Shown here one piece after another: positions 56,401 to 64,000 of a stretch of DNA of 64,000 bases; position 1 is the first letter of the stretch; the number at the start of each line of letters is the position of its first letter. Source of the stretch: Fulvia fulva (Eukaryota; Ascomycota; Dothideomycetes; Mycosphaerellales; Mycosphaerellaceae); assembly GCF_020509005.1 (NCBI RefSeq), contig NC_063014.1, positions 3,286,001 through 3,350,000 on the forward strand, written 5' to 3'. The notes below the pieces were generated by a model. It saw nothing but the letters and a program-made list of their open reading frames with translations. It was not told the origin of the DNA and searched no databases. The translations under genes and the position numbers were made by a program.

Positions 56401-56985
56401 AACCCGTACGAAGCCGCGCTTAGTAGCTTTACTCAAAACCTTATTCTAACCTGCCCTACGTTCCGAGTCTTCTACGTACTTCTTCTAGGGTCCAGCGTAG
56501 TCGCGGGTGCTCGCGGGAGTGCCGTGAGTCACATAGTCACGAGCCGAAGTGAATCTATTAAGGTTTAGTAGAGGGGTGAATTTGGAGGGCTAGGTCCCGT
56601 AGTAAATGTTACGGGGCATATGATTCTTAGCGCTTACACACTAAGCTAGACTGTCACTTCTTGACGACTTCTAAGCACTCTGAGGCTCTTCTGTCCCTAC
56701 CTTCTATATACTCTATAGGGAGACCATAATACTAGTAGAGGGCGAAGGTAAGAGATAGGCAATACTAGGCTATTATCTAGAACAGACAAGATATAAGGAG
56801 AGTGATAAGATAGATCCTTAACGAGGACTACCTAGAGCAATTCTCCCTAGTAGTAGAAACGGAAAGGTAGATAGAGAGGAGGGAGAGAGAGAAGAGCCGG
56901 GGAAACAGAAGGGAGAAAGGGGATCGAGAGGAGGACATTACTAGGGTTACGGGCAAGGTAGTTATAGGGTAATTACTATAACACT
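53448..56985 (+). pseudogene. LINE-C ORF2: endonuclease (partial), RT, C-terminal cluster (dead)
   Basis: Begins at the endonuclease GDFN motif (about 53469). RT blocks run from about 54400, with a KALGLDKIP-like site at 54420-54445 and a catalytic block reading GFIDDMNILA at about 55095-55125. A Cys/His cluster remnant lies at about 56125-56165, just before solo LTR S, and the C-terminus continues after 56737. Stops of TAG type are frequent. The N-terminal endonuclease and ORF1 are absent. Confidence 0.8.
56212..56731 (-). repeat. Solo LTR S, copy 2 (complete, 520 bp, 5-bp TSD)
   Basis: Starts TGTTAGGGCGAG and ends GACCATAATA (ancestral TAACA), giving TGTTA/TAACA terminal inversion. CTAGT is duplicated at 56207-56211 and 56732-56736. 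Those ends plus a 5-bp duplication mark an LTR, probably Copia-like, with no internal region. An 89-codon frame at 56299-56568 is nearly unchanged among the copies. The strand is relative to copy 3. Confidence 0.85.
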
Positions 56986-57047
56986 AGCGTACCCTAAAGG
57001 AAGGAGAACGAAAGGACAAGATAGGAAAGAAAAAGGAGGGCAAAGAC

Positions 57048-57082
57048 AAGGAGTTTTTATCCGTTAATCGGGTTTCCTACTT
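57048..57082 (+). promoter_or_regulatory. LINE-C 3' UTR stem-loop
   Basis: AAGGAG (57048-57053) faces CTACTT (57077-57082), five of six pairs, with a loop that starts TTTTTATCC and ends CGGGTTTC. It is the weakest member of the four-family set; one C/A difference breaks the fourth pair. Confidence 0.45.
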
Positions 57083-57168
57083 ACATAAATAGACCTAAAT
57101 AGCGAGAGACCTATATAGGCTATAGGGCACTAAAACAGGCGAATAAACAATCTATCTATCTATCTATA

Positions 57169-58963
57169 TCTATCGTCGATACGGTACTTCCGGAGTAGAG
57201 TATAGGGTTTGTCTCTCTCTAGTTATTATAACGCTTCTCGGGCGTCCGGAAGGGTATAAAGCTCTTAAATAGCTGTTATAAGTAGCGTAACTATATTGTT
57301 CGCGGACGCGCTTAGTATCTATAAGCTCGAGATATTAAGTACCCTATCGGGACCTAATACGACTTAATATTAATATTAGTCACGGGGGTCTTCGAGATCT
57401 CTAGATACTAGTAGGTCCTATAACCTCCTTATAAGGCTATCTAGCTTAGTCCCTTATACGCCTAGTCGGTATATAATCTTAAAGAAAAATTGTAAAGAAA
57501 ATTTGGCCTAGCGTACTTATCGACGGTTTAGCTACTTAGTACTTATAAACTACTCTAGGTTTTTATAATTAGAGTCGACTAGTATCGGCTTGTCTTTAGC
57601 TAAGTTAGGGTCTAGTAGGTTCTCGAAGTCGGCGTACTCGTTAACTATTAGTTTAGGTCTCTATTCTTCGACAGCCTCTACGATCGTAAGTAGTTCCTTA
57701 TCCTAGATATCGTAGTTATATTATTACGGGTCTATCTTCTTAGATATATCTATAATAGGATATAGTACTCCCTAATTATCTCTCTATAAAAACACTACTA
57801 CCGTAACGTACCTAGAAGCGTCCGTCTCTAGGATAATCTCCCGTCTAGGGAAGAAGTACTTAAGCGTAGGAGCCGCGGCGTAGGCTACCTTTAGTCCGTC
57901 GAATACGGCTCAGTAGTCTACTATCTATTCCCACGGTATATTCTTCCTCGTAAGCTTTGTTATAGGCAAGTATATCTTACTAAAGTTTGTAATATATTGT
58001 CGGTAGAAATTAGCGAACTCTATAAACGAGAGGATATCGGTAACTTTAGCGGGTATCGGCTAGTTCTTTACGTATTTAATCTTCTTAGGGCCTATCTTGA
58101 TTCCTTTATTAGTAATAATAATCCTAAGGTATATAGTTTCGTGTCGGAAGAACTCGTACTTATCGATATTAAGCTATAGTCCTACTACGTCTAGTTTTAA
58201 TAACACCTTCCTTATATAAGCTACGTATTCTTCGCGTGCCTTACTAAAGATTAGTATATTATCGAGGTAGTACAAAACCAAGTCGTCGAGGTATTCTCTT
58301 AGAGTGTTATTAATAAAGGACTAGAAGGTTCCCGGCATATTATATAAGCTAAAGGGTATAATAAAGTATTCGAATTACCTATAGCGTATCGTAAAGGCTA
58401 TCTTCTATTTATCTCCTACGGTAATACAAATACGGTTATATACTATAATAACGTCTAATATTTTATAACCTACTAAGCTCCCGTAATACGATCTAGTGTC
58501 TCCTAGAATAGCGGTATCGGATAATAAATCTTCGTTATAAGTACGTTTAACGCCCGAAAATCTACGTATACTCGTAGCCTACCTCCTAGCTTTCTAACTA
58601 TTAGAATAGGTACTACTACTAGTAATACGCTACGCTAGATAGATCCCTTCTCGAGCTAGTCGTCTAGTCATTTCTTAATAATATTATTCTCCTATATAGA
58701 GAAAGTATATAGCCTCCGAAACGGTAGTATCTTACTATCCTTTAGCTTGATCTTATAGTCGACACCTAGTCGTCGTTATAGGACTTTGTCTACTTCTCGC
58801 CAACTCTATAGCCGGGCGAGGTCTCGAAATTCTTTAGGTTGTAAGGGGATTAGATTCTAGTCCTTATCCTTTAGATTTATAAAACGCTAGTAGTCGTCCG
58901 CTAATATCGCTAATATTTTAAGTTATCGCTAGCTATAATCACCTAGAGCCTCTCCCTAGTATC
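57169..58963 (-). pseudogene. Gypsy RT and RNase H segment, probably Gypsy-3 (dead)
   Basis: Minus-strand reading from 58963: a region before the RT, then RT blocks including GGRLRVYVDFRALN at about 58555-58600, the catalytic motif reading YYLDNILIF at about 58248-58276 (second Asp changed to Asn), RNase H around 57600-57900, and the linker before integrase at about 57180-57370. It is cut by LINE-C on the left and Copia-1 on the right. Undoing the inversion proposed in the findings puts it on the plus strand after the Gypsy-3 protease at 47745, the order expected. That assignment is inference. Confidence 0.7.
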
Positions 58964-58967
58964 TATA

Positions 58968-59003
58968 TTGTCTATTAAGATGTAGCATCTTAAAGGGAGA
59001 CAA
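58968..59003 (+). other. Strong hairpin at the Copia-1 5' boundary
   Basis: TTAAGATG (58975-58982) and CATCTTAA (58986-58993) form a perfect 8-bp stem with a TAG loop, enclosed by TTGTCT/AGACAA (58968-58973/58998-59003). It lies where Gypsy coding sequence ends and Copia-1 sequence begins, with a TG at 58969. It may be the start of the Copia-1 5' LTR. Confidence 0.55.
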
Positions 59004-59440
59004 CAATTAGGAAGTGATCTAGTAGCCTAATATATCTATAATAACTTAGCTTATAGGGAGATACCTTCTCTCTCCTTTAGCTTAGATAGACATCTAATAT
59101 AATCAACACATTAGTTCCTAATATATTGCTATATACTCGTACTAGTAGTTAGTTAAAGATTGATCTCTTACTCTACTCCGCTACTATCAATTTGTACCTA
59201 TTTAATAGGTTATAAGCCCGGGTTTATATAGGAATAAGAGCAACCTATATTAGTATAGGTTACTTATATCCCTTGCTATCGTAGTAGAAAATATCTAGGA
59301 ATTAGAAGTCTACCCCGTCTATCCTATTAAGGAGCTTAGTTCGATACTAAGTAATAGGTAACCTAGACAAGGACTCTATACGGCTTACTTAAAGCCAATA
59401 CCTTAAAGATACTCTATAGGTAGAACTACATCGAGATACT
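58969..59440 (+). repeat. Probable Copia-1 5' LTR and leader
   Basis: No coding potential. It contains a TATA-like GTTTATATAGG at about 59220-59232 and then a leader running into the gag. No second copy is present to prove LTR status; the 3' LTR expected left of 47746 was not found. Confidence 0.4.
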
Positions 59441-61096
59441 ATTAAGAAGGACTTCAAGTAAGTTCTTTAAAGCTCTACTAGGAGAGACAGACCTATGTCC
59501 TAGCCCTAAGACCTTATACCGCTCCTTCCTTACTTTACTAAGCAGGCCTTAGTATCTTTACCTACGAACTTTCCTATTCTATACTAGAAGCCTTAGTAGG
59601 ATCTGAGCTACTACTTTAGAGTATATACACCTTGTTTCATTATATCCAATCTATTATAGATTTATACTAAGAGAAGATAGAGGAGAAGGGAGGCAAAATC
59701 CTAATTCTTAGGAGGGACAATTAGAAGAGATAGTTCAACCTTTAGAGATATAAGATAGAGAGCTAATCAGCATTCTTTATAATTAATGACCTAATAGAAG
59801 TGTCTTTTAACAACATTAAGAGCAAGACTCTAAAACTCTAAGAAGAGGCTATAACTAAAGAGATCCTTAATACGGTAATATAGACAAGACATAATATAGT
59901 ATACAACTTTAGTATCCTTAGTAGTATTATAGAAGAAGATGAATTTGAGCTTAAGGGCTTATATAAATCTAGAAGAGCTACTAAGAAGTAGGTATATCTC
60001 TAGAACAAGTATAGCTAGGTACTACTAACCTATATATATAAGCTTATAAAGTAATTTGTGACCTTCGAGATAAGTAAAGATTTCACTATTAGATCTGTAT
60101 AGACACACCTAGTTTCTCTTAGAAAAAGGATTGCTAATGTTAACCTAGAGGGTTAGCATTATAGGAAAGCTAATATAAGGGTGACCTAGCTCTTAAGCTT
60201 ACTACTACCTAACTACTATATAGCTAGGGATACTATTGTAGCTTAGCTAAAGATAGATTATAAAAGGACCTCAAAGATCCTTAAAGCTTAAGAAGCTAGG
60301 TTAGATCCCTCTAAGGCTAAGTATAGTATAGTAGCTACCTAGGTCAAGCCCTTAGGTCGAGTAAGACTACTCTCCTACCTTCTCTATAAGAAGGATCATC
60401 TAATCAAGGACTACCCTAGTCTACCTAAGGCAAGAAAGGTCCTCAGATCTTATTCCTAACTACTATCTTCCTAGAATATAATATATATTAAGAAGAAGAG
60501 AACTCTACTACCTACTTTAAGGAGGACACTAAGAGAGAAGTCCTCTATAAAAGAACTTAAGAAAATAGTGTAGAAACTCAGCTCTAATATACTATTACTC
60601 TAGAAGAACTAGGCCTAGTCTTATACCTCTAAAGTAAAGAAGACTAGAAAAGGGTTTTCCGCCTAAGAGTCACGTGACATATGCAGCTCATCCCTAGAGA
60701 CAATGTCTAATAATAATGAGTATAATGAAGTGGCTTACTTAACTATAGAAGTCTAAGGCAAGTTCCCCTTGTTAGAGTAGTTACTTAACTCCTATACTTT
60801 ATCCTATATAACTAACCAAAGCTACCTCTTTAGATCTATAACTCCCTTAATAAGGAAGAGATAGATCAAAGTAGGAGTTAGGTTCTTATTAGCTACTTAT
60901 ATTAGGAATGTAGAGATAAGTAGGAGAGCTAGTAGAAAAGTTGATTTAGAAGACGTCCTACTTATACCTAAGCTAGGAGTAAACCTGCTTCTATAGAACT
61001 AGTTTAGTAAGTAGTTTAGTGTTCAACCTCTATTATTTTCTCTTATTTTCCCGTCTAGTAAGACTATTGTCTAGACAAAGCTCCTTAGGGGGGTTC
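59440..61096 (+). pseudogene. Copia-1 gag and protease (dead)
   Basis: Plus-strand gag remnant with a charged N-terminal part (about 59640-60300) and a knuckle remnant of C.X2.C.X3.H.X4.C form with Cys codons altered at about 60375-60415. The protease C-terminus reads DVLLIPKLGVNLL at about 60955-60995, the sequence that normally comes just before the GAG-pre/integrase part of Copia pol. It is followed at once by solo LTR S (61097). The missing pol is on the minus strand at 47746-50609. RIP stops are present. Confidence 0.72.
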
Positions 61097-61615
61097 TGTT
61101 ATAGTCTCCCTATAGAGTATATAGAAGGTAGGGATAGAAGAGCCTTAGAGTGCTTAGAAGTCGTTAAGAAGTAAAAGTCTAGCTTAGTGTATAAGCGCTA
61201 AGAATTATATACCCCGTAATATTTACTACGGGACCTAGCCCTCCAAATTTACTACTCTACTAACCTTTAACAGATTTACTTTGGCTCGTAACTATATGAC
61301 TTACGGCACTCCCGCGAGTACCCGCGACTACGCTAGACCCTAGAAGAAGCACGTAGAAGACTCGGAACGTAGGGTAGGTTAGAATAAGGTTTTGAGTAAA
61401 GCTACTAAGCGCGGCTTCGTACGGGTTAGCCCTATTAATACTAGGACACGTACTCGCGAGGGTCGCGTATAAGTATCTAGCCTTCCCTAGGCCTCTCTTA
61501 CTTTCTTCGTCTTTCGTTTTATATAGCAATTATACTATACCCTTTATATCTATACTTCGTACCTATATTCTCGCTTTTACTCTTATATCTTATAGGCTAG
61601 GCTCTCGCCCTAATA
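61097..61615 (+). repeat. Solo LTR S, copy 3 (complete, inverted relative to copies 1 and 2)
   Basis: 519 bp from TGTTATAGTC to CGCCCTAATA, the reverse complement of copy 2. A purine run, TTAGGGGGG, ends just upstream, but the reading frame of Copia-1 runs through it, so it is coding rather than a polypurine tract. Flanks are GGTTC on the left and TTACG on the right, which do not match each other. The left one matches the flank of copy 1 instead. The 89-codon frame lies at 61260-61529 on the minus strand. Confidence 0.8.
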
Positions 61616-61689
61616 TTACGAAAGACTAATAAACCGTTAACTACTCGAGTCATCCTTATAGGTAACTATACTACCGATAGAGGTGTTAA

Positions 61690-62870
61690 CCTCGATAACT
61701 AAGACACTCTATTCTACTTTAGTAAGTGGGCTAATATCCCCTTCTCGAACGCCGCTACCTTCGGTACCTAGGCAAACGCTAACCCCGATACCGTCTACGC
61801 TCTTATTAACCGTACCGTCTCCTCTTTCCGCGAGACCGCCTAGCAGGTCGAGCAAGTAAACAACTAAGTAATATACCTTTAAGGTATTATAAACACCTTC
61901 TAGAACCTCGTACCGTACGCCGACGATAACCGCCGCTAGTACTTCTCTAAGAAGGTTAACGACCTAGACGAGTTCGACGGTAATAAGAGTAATTTCGAGG
62001 CATTTAAGACATAGCTTACTATCAAGCTATTAGCTAATGCCGACCACTTTCCGTAAGAGAAGGACAACGTTACGTACGTCTTCTCCCTCCTTCGGGGAGA
62101 CGCCGCGGCTTAGGTATAATACTATATCGATAACGCTACGTAGACTATCGGCTACCCGGACGTCCTTACCTTAATATAGGACCTCCGTGCTACCTTTAGT
62201 AATCTAGACCGTAGAGCTACCGCCTAGAACGCTATCTATAACCTCCTCTAGAAGAACAAGAGCTTCGCCGAGTACCTCGCGGCCTTTAACCGCGATATCG
62301 GGTTTACCGGCTATAACGAAGAGACTAAGAAGAGCACTCTCCGCCGTAGCTTATTAGTAGAGCTTCTTCGAGCCCTCGAGGATAAGGACGTCGGTACTAT
62401 AAGCTTCCGTAAGCTCGTCGAGACCTACTAGCGCCTCGACTCTAATATACAATATACCGCCTCTCTCCTCGCTTCCCGTTCTTAAGGTCGTTAGCCTCGT
62501 AGTCCCGGAAGCCACTTCGCTACTCTACTAGGCGCCGCCGCTCCTACGGCTTTCCCTCCCGTCTCTATAGGTAATACTATAGATCTTAGCGCTAGTACCG
62601 CCGTCCCTCGAGTCTAGGGCCTCGTTAATAGTAAGCTTACTCCCGAAGAGAAGCTTCGCCGTCGCTAGGCCGGACTCTATACCTACTACGGCGGTCTAGG
62701 CTATATCGTAGTTAACTATCCGTAGCTCGCTACCCGTAACGCCCGTAACCCGGTTCGCGGCGCTATCGGCGCTATCGAGCCTACTCCTACTACTCCCGCT
62801 AAGTAGGAAAAAGCCTAGGTCTTCCTTATCGACGCGATAAAGACTAAGAATAACGTTTACCGAAAGTGAA
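61690..62870 (+). pseudogene. Gypsy-4 gag (dead)
   Basis: Readable gag of almost 400 codons with scattered TAG/TAA in place of Gln/Trp codons. A retrotransposon-gag-type helical segment lies at about 61990-62290 (including FKT.LTIKLLANADHFP and, later, NKSFAEYLAAFNRDIGFTG). A Pro/Ala/Thr-rich stretch occurs near 62520-62800. No CCHC knuckle was seen, unusual but known in one group of fungal Gypsy elements. The start codon was not determined. Confidence 0.7.
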
Positions 62871-63560
62871 GAGAGGAAAGAAGTTAAGGATCAATATAGT
62901 ATAGCTAGACCTATACGACGAGACGGGTAAGGACTACGCTTATAAACCGTTCGTTACGAATGTAAATATCGGCTTAAAGAAACTCTCTTCTTCTAATCTT
63001 ACTCTTATAGATACTAGCGTACTAGGCGAGTCTTTTATAGACTATAAACTCGCGACCTCTCTTAACCTTGAACTATAGGAACTAAAGTACCCTCGTACCC
63101 TTAAACTCTTTAACGGTACCGAGACTACTACTAGTAAGATTACTTATATTATATATACGTCAATTACTCTCGGAGGCAAGCGTATGTCGATTACTAGCTT
63201 CCTTACGTCCCTACCGTATTAGAAGTTTATCCTCGGCCTCCCCTAGTTTAGACGATACTAATCTATTATCGACTAGACTTCCCTTACTATTAGCTTCCCT
63301 CTAGAAGCTCCTCCGGTACCTCCGCCTTCTCCGCCGCCTTAGCGCGGTCCTAAGTATACTAAGATCTTCTAGGTAAACGCCGCTACCTTTACTACTACTA
63401 CCGAGTAGCCTAAAGCTTAAGTCTTCGCCGCCTCTCTCCGCGATATCGATATCGCCCTCGAGAAGCTCGATAAGAAGCGTATACCTACCGACCCTACTAC
63501 GAAGGTCCCTCCTTAGGCATACTATATCCTCTATATATTCGATACTAAAGCCGTAGACGA
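62871..63560 (+). pseudogene. Gypsy-4 protease region (dead)
   Basis: After the gag comes a segment reading TLIDTSVLGESFIDYKLA at about 63000-63055, where D-T/S-(G or S) of an aspartic protease is expected. Further on, FILGLPWF-like residues lie at about 63225-63250, the usual LG.PW C-terminal block of this protease. Then a Pro-rich linker leads to the RT. RIP stops interrupt it. Confidence 0.65.
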
Positions 63561-63589
63561 GCTACCTCCTTATCGCCCTTACGACTATA

Positions 63590-64000
63590 AGATTAAGCTA
63601 GAAGAAGGTGTAGAGATACCGTTCGGACCGCTATATTCTATGTCCCGAGAAGAGCTTATCGTCCTTAAGAGATACCTCGAAGAGAACCTAAAGAAGGGGT
63701 TTATTCGAGCGAGCCGTTCTAGCGCTAGTAGTCCCGTTATATTCGTTAAGAAGCCCGGCGGTAGCCTACGCTTCTACGTAGACTACCGAGGCTTAAACGC
63801 TATTATAAAGAAGAACCGCTACCTAATACCGTCAATTTAGGAGACGCTCGAGCGCCTCTCTAAGGCCAAGTACTTCACTAAGCTCGATGTTATCGCTACG
63901 TTTAACAAGTTACGAATAGTAGAAGGATATAAGTATCTTATAGCCTTCCGTACTCGCTACGGGCTATTCGAGTCGCTCGTTATACCCTTCGGCGTTTATA
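63590..64000 (+). pseudogene. Gypsy-4 reverse transcriptase, N-terminal part (cut by window end)
   Basis: A 66-codon open stretch (63640-63840) gives the classic Gypsy RT start, with [20 protein letters not shown] then [13 protein letters not shown]. It ends at a TAG that replaces a Gln codon. Beyond it the next RT block (AKYFTKLDV, then [17 protein letters not shown]) is readable to the window end. The catalytic Asp pair lies outside the window. Confidence 0.85.

Larger units (their letters stand above)
53448..57168 (+). mobile_element. LINE-C copy, 5'-truncated, carrying solo LTR S
   Basis: Runs from within the endonuclease domain to a (TATC)n tail at about 57150-57168 and is interrupted at 56212-56731 by a solo LTR. 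It is the reference for the LINE-C piece in composite 1. Its 3' UTR hairpin is at 57048-57082. It is RIP-degraded throughout. To its right is Gypsy sequence on the minus strand. Confidence 0.83.
61616..64000 (+). mobile_element. Gypsy-4, 5' half, continues beyond the window
   Basis: Plus-strand Ty3/Gypsy element with gag, protease and the start of the RT in order. Its 5' LTR is not recognised; about 75 bp of non-coding sequence separate S copy 3 from readable gag. It is lightly to moderately RIPed compared with Gypsy-1 and Gypsy-2: long stretches are readable with only occasional TAG. Confidence 0.78.

Noticed and set aside
61088..61096. GGGGGG run before S copy 3 as a polypurine tract making S the 3' LTR of Copia-1.
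   Set aside because: The Copia-1 frame reads through it, pol is missing at this place, and the flank of S matches that of S copy 1 as a target duplication.
1..64000. CRISPR arrays, tRNA or rRNA genes, bacterial-type operons, or a secondary-metabolite or defence gene cluster.
   Set aside because: None was seen. Regular repeats are LINE tails, LTRs or the short motifs in R, and all recognisable coding sequence belongs to retrotransposons.

Overview
The window looks like repeat-rich, gene-free heterochromatin of a filamentous ascomycete. It consists of nested retrotransposons. I found no host gene, tRNA, rRNA or CRISPR array. Most copies carry the signature of repeat-induced point mutation (RIP): CpA/TpG changed to TpA, so that CAG, CAA and TGG codons have become TAG or TAA, while CpG is largely kept. 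A few LINE copies are almost unmutated, so RIP-dead and recently mobile copies lie side by side. Family names used here are local labels: LINE-A, B, C and D (I/Tad-like non-LTR elements), Gypsy-1 to Gypsy-4, Copia-1, solo LTR S, and module R.

Layout. 1-4370: LINE-A copy 1 (+), inserted in the integrase of Gypsy-1 (-), which occupies 4371-7805 and 13131-15747. Gypsy-1 is split by a three-part composite insertion (7806-13116: LINE-B 3' part, an internal LINE-C piece, and the 1,078-bp module R). 15762-20754: complete but RIP-dead LINE-A copy 2 (-). 20769-22311: start of Gypsy-3 (+). 22312-46127: Gypsy-2 (-), about 8 kb once insertions are removed, with 347-bp LTRs at both ends. It carries four LINE-D insertions: 24126-25651 (short, two stops), 26998-32154 (full length, heavily RIPed), 35399-39330 (5'-truncated LINE-D fused to a second full R module) and 40377-45518 (full length, both ORFs intact). 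46128-47745: Gypsy-3 continues (gag, protease). 47746-61615: Copia-1 pol (-), solo LTR S, a nearly intact LINE-D fragment (51009-53447), LINE-C (53448-57168) with its own solo S, a Gypsy RT segment (57169-58963), and Copia-1 gag-protease (+) followed by a third S. 61616-64000: Gypsy-4 (+), running off the window.

How the parts work together. The only potentially functional machinery is LINE-D copy 4: an ORF1 nucleic-acid-binding protein and an ORF2 endonuclease/reverse transcriptase, overlapping by ATGA. Its relatives show three things worth following up. First, a 3' stem-loop is kept in all four LINE families although its stem bases differ. Second, insertion sites share a CTATATA-like core, a sequence that RIP itself would enrich. 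Third, the same end-defined R module has been captured twice by different LINEs, which resembles the MINE/WEIRD composites described in the rice blast fungus (recalled, not searched). A separate rearrangement, an S-mediated inversion, has cut Copia-1 into two halves. Target-site duplications (TSDs) and restored reading frames support most of the nesting order.
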